NCBI GenBank assembly: GCA_945929285.1 | Contig: CAMEOC010000061.1 | Span: 1-6,569 of the forward strand | Source: an uncultured Mucispirillum sp. | Lineage (GTDB): Bacteria > Chrysiogenota > Deferribacteres > Deferribacterales > Mucispirillaceae | Reading direction: 5' to 3' | Length of the DNA: 6,569 nt | Shown: piece by piece, positions 1 through 4,986 of the stretch | Layout: each line of letters starts with the position of its first letter | How positions within the stretch are numbered: position 1 is the stretch's first letter | Program-made: the position numbers and the translations under genes | Notes under the pieces: model-generated | Databases searched by the model: none | What the model was told of the DNA's origin: nothing | Seen by the model: only the letters and a program-made list of their open reading frames with translations

Positions 1-3
1 CAT
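1..3 (-). CDS. Probable start codon of the next gene, likely secD (only the ATG is inside the window)
   Basis: Read on the minus strand, the yajC stop codon TAA (9-7) is followed by three bases and then an ATG at 3-1. An AAGGAG Shine-Dalgarno-like sequence lies at 21-16, 12 nt before that ATG, which is a little long but usable. In many bacteria yajC is followed directly by secD and secF, which encode the proton-motive-force-linked subunits of the Sec translocon. The identity is inferred from gene order only, because no coding sequence beyond the start codon is visible. Confidence 0.35.
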
Positions 4-6
4 GGT

Positions 7-366
7 TTATTTATTCTCCTTAGGTTGTTCTACTACTGGGTTTAAGGTGCTAGGGTCTACTTTATCAGCAATATAACCTTTTACCATGCGAACTTTTGTG
101 CCGCCTAAATCTACCACCATAATGTTGCCGTCTACTGAATGGATAGTGCCTATAATACCTGCATTTGTTAAAATAGTATCCCCAGCTTTTAAAGCTTCAA
201 TCATAGCTGCATGTTGTTTTTGCCTTTTTTGCTGTGGGCGAATTAATAAAAAGTAGAATATTAATACCATTAAAATAATAGGCATGAAGCTCATTAAGCC
301 ACCCATAGCCCCTTGTGGAGCTGCTGCTCCTGCTTGTTGTGCGTAAGCTGCTGTTTCAAAAAACAT
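7..366 (-). CDS. yajC: YajC, Sec translocon accessory membrane protein
   Basis: A 119-residue single-pass membrane protein of the YajC family, which associates with SecD-SecF at the SecYEG translocon in the inner membrane. A short Ala/Gly/Gln-rich N-terminus (about residues 5-23) is followed by one hydrophobic helix (about 24-42). The family signature comes next: LLIRPQQKRQKQHAAM (40-55), then a beta-rich cytoplasmic domain with the conserved AGDTILTNAGIIGTI stretch (61-75). Length is normal for the family. The start is placed at the ATG at 366 because GGAGG (379-375) lies 8 nt upstream of it. A longer reading from a TTG at 381 would put that ribosome binding site inside the coding sequence. 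It lies 21 nt downstream of tgt, so the two are very probably cotranscribed, with secD presumably next. Confidence 0.95.
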   Translation of the reverse strand: MFFETAAYAQQAGAAAPQGAMGGLMSFMPIILMVLIFYFLLIRPQQKRQKQHAAMIEALKAGDTILTNAGIIGTIHSVDGNIMVVDLGGTKVRMVKGYIADKVDPSTLNPVVEQPKENK

Positions 367-374
367 AATAAATA

Positions 375-379
375 CCTCC
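375..379 (-). promoter_or_regulatory. Ribosome binding site that fixes the yajC start
   Basis: GGAGG on the minus strand, 8 nt before the ATG at 366-364. It sits in the 21-nt tgt-yajC gap and rules against the in-frame TTG at 381 as the start. Confidence 0.8.
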
Positions 380-387
380 AAGTATTA

Positions 388-1509
388 TTAAATTTTATTA
401 TTTCCTTCTTTTAATCTATAAAGCATTTCCTGTTGAAATGATTTAAACCTACCTTCTTTTATAGCATTTCTACTATTTTTTACAATAGAAAGATAAAATG
501 ATATGTTGTGTATGCTGTTAAGCCTTAAAGCTAATATTTCCCCTGCTTTGTATAAGTGCCTTAAGTAACCGCGGGAGAAATTACGGCATGTGTAGCAGTT
601 GCAGTTTTCATCTACTTTATCATCACTAAAGACTAAATCTGCCCTTTTTATAGAAAACTTGCCGTTGCTTGTAAAAAGTGTGCCGTTTCTTGCATTTCGT
701 GTAGGCATAACGCAGTCAAACATATCTACACCTAAGCCAATACATGTTAAAATATCTTCAGGTGTGCCAACCCCCATTAAATAACGGGGCTTATCGCTGG
801 GTAAAAACTCTGTTGTATAGCCACATACTTCATACATTTTTTCTATTTCTTCCCCTACACTTAAGCCACCTATGGAGTAACCGTCAAAACCTAAAGATGT
901 AAGCTGTTCTGCTGAGCGTTTACGCATATTTTCATATACTCCGCCCTGCACTATACCAAAAAGAAACTGGTCGTCCCTTTTTTTTGCTTTTTTTCCTCGC
1001 TCTGCCCAGCGGGCTGTTCTATCAACTGATTTTAATACATAGTCCATATCTGCAGGGTAAGGAATACATTCATCAAAACTCATGATAATATCACTGCCGA
1101 TAGCTTCCTGTATTTCTATGGATTTTTCAGGATTTAAAAAAAGAGATGAACCGTCAAGGTGAGATTTAAAGCTAACACCATCTTCTGTAATCTTATTAAG
1201 CTCAGCAAGGGAAAATACTTGAAAGCCACCACTATCAGTTAATGTAGGCTTATGCCAGGAATTAAATTTTGCAAGGCCACCAAAATGTTTTAAAACTTCA
1301 AAGCCTGGGCGAAGATATAAGTGGTATGTGTTGCCTAAAATAATCTGAGCACCGGCGTTGTTTAAATCTTCTGGAGATAGTGCTTTTACAGAACCAACTG
1401 TTCCCACAGGCATAAAAATAGGGGTTTCTATTTCCCCATGAAAAGTTCTTATTCTGCCAGCACGAGCTTTTGTTTCCTTATCTGTATATTCTAAATCGAA
1501 AAACTGCAT
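388..1509 (-). CDS. tgt: tRNA-guanine transglycosylase (queuosine biosynthesis)
   Basis: A 373-residue bacterial tRNA-guanine transglycosylase. It exchanges guanine-34 in the wobble position of GUN-anticodon tRNAs (Asp, Asn, His, Tyr) for preQ1, the committed tRNA step of queuosine synthesis. The whole (beta/alpha)8 enzyme is present. Visible elements are FMPVGTVGSVKAL (32-44), TDSGGFQVFSL with the general acid/base Asp92, SFDEC with Asp146 and Cys148, GIVQGG (185-190), GGLSVGE (214-220), and FDCVMPTRNARNG with nucleophile Asp265. The zinc site is Cys303-x-Cys305-x2-Cys308 plus His334. Cys148 and Val218 are the bacterial, preQ1-type choices at positions that differ in eukaryotic queuine enzymes. 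The start at 1509 matches where Escherichia coli Tgt begins. An in-frame ATG eight codons upstream (1533) has no ribosome binding site. The gene is first in a likely tgt-yajC-secD operon. Confidence 0.97.
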   Translation of the reverse strand: MQFFDLEYTDKETKARAGRIRTFHGEIETPIFMPVGTVGSVKALSPEDLNNAGAQIILGNTYHLYLRPGFEVLKHFGGLAKFNSWHKPTLTDSGGFQVFSLAELNKITEDGVSFKSHLDGSSLFLNPEKSIEIQEAIGSDIIMSFDECIPYPADMDYVLKSVDRTARWAERGKKAKKRDDQFLFGIVQGGVYENMRKRSAEQLTSLGFDGYSIGGLSVGEEIEKMYEVCGYTTEFLPSDKPRYLMGVGTPEDILTCIGLGVDMFDCVMPTRNARNGTLFTSNGKFSIKRADLVFSDDKVDENCNCYTCRNFSRGYLRHLYKAGEILALRLNSIHNISFYLSIVKNSRNAIKEGRFKSFQQEMLYRLKEGNNKI

Positions 1510-1523
1510 TTTAATATAATTTA

Positions 1524-1527
1524 CTCC
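1524..1527 (-). promoter_or_regulatory. Likely tgt ribosome binding site, with unusually long spacing
   Basis: GGAG on the minus strand is the only purine-rich match upstream of tgt. It is 14 nt from the preferred ATG at 1509, which is long. It falls inside the codons that would be used if translation began at the ATG at 1533, which argues against that upstream start. Confidence 0.45.
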
Positions 1528-1661
1528 ATACATAATATATATGAATTAATAGTTATAAATAATTTTTATGAAAATATAAAGAGAAAAATAATGAAATTTT
1601 AAAAATTTTTAGAATTTTATAGAAATTTATTTTGTTTTACACTTAAAGATTTAAAATAAAC

Positions 1662-2402
1662 CTACTCACCTATATTTTTTCTATTAATATCTACCACCCA
1701 GCCTTCTGCTGTGTTTGATGAAAATTCTTTATTAAATTTTTCTATAAAATCATCATATCCATGCTGTAATTTATACCTTACTTCTTCTTTATATACAGGT
1801 AAAACTAAATATAATGATATTAGTTTTTTATCTCTTGTTTTTATAACTGCTATATCATCCCCTAAAGATACAAGCATGGCAGCACTTAATTTTGTATTAT
1901 TAGCAAATGAAGAATATTCTACAGTATAGCCTGGTGCCACCCAGGCAAAAAATTCGTAATGATACCTTGCCACCATTCTTAAAAGCTGCATAGGCCAGTA
2001 TGTTTCGTGTTTTGGGTATGTGCTTGTCATATTATCTATATCCCAGTCTGCAGGAAGCAGCATAAAAAGCTCTGCCCGCTTAAATTCTGGGTATTCCTTT
2101 GCCAAATCTTCAGGTAAAAGCATATCTTCACTACTCATACCTTGAGTATATAGCACATAATAAGGCTCATCATCTGTGGGGTACATTATATTAATATCTA
2201 TTTGATATTTTGCACCGCTTGGGTCTATATGAAGCCCTGTTTCCCTGCCTGGAAAAATGTAATTTAAGTGGTCATCAATATCTTTTGAATATGCAAAATC
2301 CACAGGCTTTAATTTTTTTATATTTGCCTGCTTTGCCTGTTCTTTTTGGCTTTTATTACTGCTGTTATTTTGCAGCAGCCTTTTATATTTTCCAAATACC
2401 AT
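1662..2402 (-). CDS. Suppressor-of-fused (SUFU) domain protein, possible immunity-type protein
   Basis: A 246-residue soluble protein with no signal peptide or membrane segment. A polar Lys/Gln/Asn-rich N-terminus (about 1-33) precedes a domain (about 37-244) that reads as a bacterial SUFU-like domain. Recognisable elements are IDINIMYP (68-75), PYYVLYTQGMS (80-90), RAELFMLLPADWD (109-121), YWPMQLLRMVARY (135-147), the WVAPGYTV stretch (154-161), and LVLPVYKEEVRYKLQHG (199-215). Family knowledge: in bacteria, SUFU-domain proteins are often encoded beside polymorphic toxins and proposed as immunity proteins, while in animals SUFU is a Hedgehog-pathway repressor. No toxin gene lies in this window, so immunity is only a possibility. 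The start ATG at 2402 has AAGGGG (2412-2407) 4 nt upstream, a short spacing. The gene follows nhaB on the same strand after a strong hairpin, so it may have its own promoter or receive read-through. Base composition resembles its neighbours. Confidence 0.85.
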   Translation of the reverse strand: MVFGKYKRLLQNNSSNKSQKEQAKQANIKKLKPVDFAYSKDIDDHLNYIFPGRETGLHIDPSGAKYQIDINIMYPTDDEPYYVLYTQGMSSEDMLLPEDLAKEYPEFKRAELFMLLPADWDIDNMTSTYPKHETYWPMQLLRMVARYHYEFFAWVAPGYTVEYSSFANNTKLSAAMLVSLGDDIAVIKTRDKKLISLYLVLPVYKEEVRYKLQHGYDDFIEKFNKEFSSNTAEGWVVDINRKNIGE

Positions 2403-2413
2403 ATAACCCCTTA

Positions 2414-2446
2414 AATATTAAGGGCAGGAAAAACCTGCCCAATATT
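2414..2446 (-). terminator. Strong hairpin between nhaB and the SUFU gene, probable terminator
   Basis: A perfect 7-bp GC-rich stem, GGGCAGG (2422-2428) with CCTGCCC (2434-2440), closes a 5-nt loop. It is extended by AATATT on each side (2414-2419 and 2441-2446), with two unpaired bases (2420-2421) on one side. It starts 17 nt past the nhaB stop codon. The stretch after the stem on the minus strand (TTAATATTTAA) is AT-rich but not a clean run of T, so termination may be partial and it may instead protect the 3' end of the nhaB transcript. The SUFU start lies only 12 nt beyond the outer stem. Confidence 0.6.
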
Positions 2447-2462
2447 ATGTTTTAAATTAATT

Positions 2463-4004
2463 TTATAAAAATGATGTTGCCACAAGGCCTGTAATTGTCA
2501 TGATAACTGCATAAGGAAATGCAAGTTTCATCATTTCAAAATATGAAAGCCTAATAAGCGGAGCAAGGGAAGAAGTTAATAAAAATAAAAATGCAGCCTG
2601 CCCGTTAGGTGTTGCAACAGAAGGTATATTTGTACCCATGTTAATAGATACAGCAATATTATAATACTGCTGGCGAGTTGCCTCATCTAAAGAAGCCACA
2701 GCTTGAGCCACCTGTTCTGCAGTTTTTGCACCTGCTCCTAAAAAGTGAGTTTTTACTTCGCTCATATAAACAGTTGCCACAAACACATTATCACTAATCG
2801 CTGATAATATACCGTTTGCTGCAAAAAATGCTACCAGCTGTTTATTGCCTTCCATATTTAAAACAAAGTCTATAATAGGTTTGAAAAGTGCTAAATCTTG
2901 AATAACACCTACAATGGCAAAAAATACCACCAGTAATGCTGTAAATGGTAATGCTTCTGTAAAAGCATGGCCAAAATGGTGTTCATCTGTTACACCGTTA
3001 AATGCTGTTAATAATATAATAACCATTAAGCCAATAAAGCCTACTTCTGCCACATGTAAAGCTAAAGCCACAATTAATATAACACCTACTGCAGCTTGTA
3101 TTATATATTTCATTTTAGCATTTTTAGTTAATTTTGCATTGTTTTCTTTAACATCATCTTCTAATACTTTTCTAACTGCATCTGGAAGTTTATAGCCATA
3201 GCCTAAAAGATGAGTTACTTCCACTAATATAACAGTTACAAGCCCTGCAATAAATACAGGCACAGAAACAGTATAACAATGTTTAAAAAATTCCACAAAG
3301 TCCCACCCGGCAGCTGCTGCAATAATTAAGTTTTGAGGCTCGCCCACTTGAGTCATAGCACCACCTAAAGCAGTACCTACTGCACCGTGCATCATAAGGT
3401 TTCTTAAAAAACCCCTAAACTCATCTAAATCTTTTTTGCTGGATTCTTCTATTTTACTGTCATCTGAAAGGCCTGATGCACTATTTTTAGAAGAATACCT
3501 ATGATATATACCGTAAAAACCATAAGCCACTGCAATAATAACAGCTGTAACTGTTAAAGCATCTAAAAAGGCAGATAAAAATGCACCTAAAAAGGAAAAT
3601 ATTAAAGACAGGGCAAGTTTAGATTTTACTTTTACTAAAAGCCTTGAAAATATGAAAAGCAGAAAATCTTTCATAAAGTAGATACCTGCTACCATAAATA
3701 TTAAAAGTAATAAAACTGTTAAGTTTGCTTCCACTTCATGTAGCAGAGTTTTTGGGGAAGTCATGCCTAAAAGTAATGCTTCAATAGCCAGTAAACCACC
3801 AGATGGTAACGGATAGCATTTTAATGCTAAAGCTAAAGTGAAAATAAATTCTGCAATTAAAACCCAACCTGCTAAAGTTTTACTTACAAATAAAAAAAGT
3901 ATTGGGTTAATAATTAAAAAAGATAGTATGGAAAGCTTATACCATACTGGAGTATTACCCAAAAAGTTTTTTACAAATGATGCGCCATAGCCCATTTCTT
4001 TCAT
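2463..4004 (-). CDS. nhaB: NhaB-type Na+/H+ antiporter
   Basis: A 513-residue polytopic inner-membrane protein that exports Na+ in exchange for H+, contributing to salt tolerance and internal pH control. It can be followed against E. coli NhaB along almost its full length. Landmarks are [12 protein letters not shown] (13-24), [22 protein letters not shown] (45-66), MVAGIYFMK (104-112), [12 protein letters not shown] with Asp148 in a membrane helix (141-152), [11 protein letters not shown] (196-206), GEPQNLIIA (221-229), [12 protein letters not shown] (315-326), LPFTALL (352-358), SDNVFVAT (404-411), and [20 protein letters not shown] (458-477). About a dozen membrane segments are expected from the family. 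A polar cytoplasmic-type loop spans 170-195. The loop after [10 protein letters not shown] is about 16 residues longer than in E. coli, and the C-terminus is correspondingly shorter. The start is secure: AGGAGG lies 5 nt upstream. The gene is 17 nt behind the YycJ-like gene, suggesting one operon. Confidence 0.96.
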   Translation of the reverse strand: MKEMGYGASFVKNFLGNTPVWYKLSILSFLIINPILFLFVSKTLAGWVLIAEFIFTLALALKCYPLPSGGLLAIEALLLGMTSPKTLLHEVEANLTVLLLLIFMVAGIYFMKDFLLFIFSRLLVKVKSKLALSLIFSFLGAFLSAFLDALTVTAVIIAVAYGFYGIYHRYSSKNSASGLSDDSKIEESSKKDLDEFRGFLRNLMMHGAVGTALGGAMTQVGEPQNLIIAAAAGWDFVEFFKHCYTVSVPVFIAGLVTVILVEVTHLLGYGYKLPDAVRKVLEDDVKENNAKLTKNAKMKYIIQAAVGVILIVALALHVAEVGFIGLMVIILLTAFNGVTDEHHFGHAFTEALPFTALLVVFFAIVGVIQDLALFKPIIDFVLNMEGNKQLVAFFAANGILSAISDNVFVATVYMSEVKTHFLGAGAKTAEQVAQAVASLDEATRQQYYNIAVSINMGTNIPSVATPNGQAAFLFLLTSSLAPLIRLSYFEMMKLAFPYAVIMTITGLVATSFL

Positions 4005-4009
4005 AATTT

Positions 4010-4015
4010 CCTCCT
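4010..4015 (-). promoter_or_regulatory. Consensus ribosome binding site of nhaB
   Basis: AGGAGG on the minus strand, 5 nt before the nhaB ATG (4004) and inside the 17-nt gap after the preceding gene. It is the strongest Shine-Dalgarno match in the window. Confidence 0.8.
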
Positions 4016-4021
4016 AGAAAT

Positions 4022-4792
4022 TTATATATTAAATAACTTACTTTTTTTCTGCCTTAATACTGATGTTTGCACATTAAACATATTATCTGCAGCATCTGCA
4101 TATTTTTCTAAAATATCATAATCGTTATTGTTTTCTGAAACATGGCCTAAAAAACAACGCTGTAATTTTCTTTTGCTAAGCTCTGCCAGCAAATAAAAAG
4201 CATCTTTATTAGAGAGATGCCCTTCTTTAGAAAGTATGCGTCTTTTAAGGTAGTCTGGATATTTTTTGTTTTTTTTCAGCAGTTCCTCTTCATAGTTTGA
4301 TTCCACAAGTAAAATATTACTTTCTTCTATGGCTTTAAAGATTTCATCCGTAATAATACCAAAATCAGTAGCTATGGAAAAAATATTACCGCCAAAATCA
4401 AACCTAAAACCAAAAGGCTGCACAGCATCATGGATAGTATCAAATGGCATAAGGGCAAAATCTGTAAAATCATAAGTAATATTAGCATCTATACCATAAA
4501 CAATATTGGAATCCACCCCTTTTGCAATTAATGCCCTTGCTGTTTCCTTTGAAGTATAAACCTTAGGGTTAAAGCAGGATACTAAAGGCAGTATGCCTGA
4601 AATATGGTCTGTATGCTCATGGGTAATAAATAAGCTTACACTTTTACCACTATCAAGGTTATTTTTTCCTATTGCTTTTTTAATAGATGTTAATGTTGCT
4701 CCTGCATCTACAAAAATATAATGCCCGTTACTTTCTATAAAATAGCAGTTTCCAGAACTGCCTGAAGCTATTACAGTAAAATTCATTTCCAT
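4022..4792 (-). CDS. YycJ/WalJ-like metallo-beta-lactamase-fold hydrolase
   Basis: A 256-residue cytoplasmic hydrolase of the YycJ (WalJ) branch of the metallo-beta-lactamase superfamily. Family members are metal-dependent and have been linked to 5'-3' exonuclease activity on DNA; the substrate of this protein is not evident from sequence. Diagnostic motifs in order are ASGSSGN (9-15), FVDAG (27-31), THEHTDH with ligands His58, His60, Asp62 and His63 (57-63), His121 in TIHDAVQPFGF, ATDFG with Asp143, LLVESNYEE (161-169), HLSN (192-195) and GHVSENNND with His217 (216-224). The metal site looks complete and the length is typical. The classic walRK two-component neighbours seen in Firmicutes are absent here; the gene leads nhaB instead. 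The start is uncertain: the ATG at 4792 and a second ATG two codons later (4786) both lack a clear ribosome binding site. Confidence 0.93.
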   Translation of the reverse strand: MEMNFTVIASGSSGNCYFIESNGHYIFVDAGATLTSIKKAIGKNNLDSGKSVSLFITHEHTDHISGILPLVSCFNPKVYTSKETARALIAKGVDSNIVYGIDANITYDFTDFALMPFDTIHDAVQPFGFRFDFGGNIFSIATDFGIITDEIFKAIEESNILLVESNYEEELLKKNKKYPDYLKRRILSKEGHLSNKDAFYLLAELSKRKLQRCFLGHVSENNNDYDILEKYADAADNMFNVQTSVLRQKKSKLFNI

Positions 4793-4821
4793 ATAATATG
4801 GTATATTTATATAAAATACAA
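4793..4821 (-). promoter_or_regulatory. Candidate sigma-70-type promoter for the YycJ-like gene and nhaB
   Basis: On the minus strand, TTGTAT (4821-4816) and TATTAT (4798-4793) are separated by exactly 17 nt and abut the start of the YycJ-like gene. Transcription would begin about 6-7 nt after the -10 box, close to the second ATG (4786), so the message would have no or almost no leader. In such AT-rich DNA, chance matches are common, so this is tentative. Confidence 0.35.
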
Positions 4822-4922
4822 GAATTTTCGGAATATAGATATATTTTTTATATACAATAGTTTCTATTTAATGCCTAAAAGTATTATATTTAATTTTATA
4901 TAACGATTATAAAACTAATGTA

Positions 4923-4951
4923 TTGATTTTTAATTTATTATATATTATTAT
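4923..4951 (+). promoter_or_regulatory. Candidate promoter of the lipoprotein gene
   Basis: TTGATT (4923-4928) and TATTAT (4946-4951) are separated by 17 nt. Transcription would start around 4958, giving a leader of about 29 nt with the ribosome binding site at 4975-4980. The -10 box lies within a short tandem repeat that offers further TATTAT boxes, so the exact one used is uncertain. Confidence 0.4.
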
Positions 4952-4960
4952 ATATTATTA
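4941..4960. repeat. Two-copy 10-bp tandem repeat in the lipoprotein promoter region
   Basis: TATATTATTA is present twice back to back (4941-4950 and 4951-4960), flanked by related sequence on both sides (TTATTA before, TATATAA after). It covers the candidate -10 box, so a change in copy number would shift promoter geometry. Such variation is inferred, not observed. Confidence 0.55.
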
Positions 4961-4974
4961 TATATAACGATATT

Positions 4975-4980
4975 AGAAGG
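4975..4980 (+). promoter_or_regulatory. Ribosome binding site of the lipoprotein gene
   Basis: AGAAGG followed by TG lies 6 nt before the ATG at 4987. It pairs well with the 16S rRNA tail and supports this start, which is also followed directly by a typical lipoprotein signal peptide. Confidence 0.7.
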
Positions 4981-4986
4981 TGACAT

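Larger units (their letters stand above)
4897..4971. repeat. Pair of 11-bp direct repeats in the divergent intergenic region
   Basis: TATATAACGAT occurs at 4897-4907 and again at 4961-4971, 64 bp apart start to start. The second copy ends just before the ribosome binding site of the lipoprotein gene. The ACG core makes the match less trivial than the surrounding A/T-only sequence. It could be a paired binding site for a regulator of one or both divergent genes, but no known operator is recognised. Confidence 0.5.

Noticed and set aside
1510..1661. A possible terminator and promoter in the gap between the SUFU gene and tgt
   Set aside because: The gap holds A/T-only inverted repeats such as AAAAATTTTT and several TATA-like boxes, but no GC stem and no convincing -35/-10 pair. 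A promoter for tgt is likely somewhere here but cannot be placed.
2210..2455. An 81-codon plus-strand open frame
   Set aside because: It runs antisense to the SUFU gene and through the intergenic hairpin, with no start signals and no family resemblance.
2914..3195. A 93-codon plus-strand open frame
   Set aside because: It is antisense to nhaB, whose minus-strand frame matches its family over nearly its full length.
4793..4986. A small RNA, riboswitch or CRISPR-like array in the divergent gap
   Set aside because: The repeats are only 10-11 bp and A/T-rich, there are no regular spacers, and no conserved riboswitch core or GC stem is visible.
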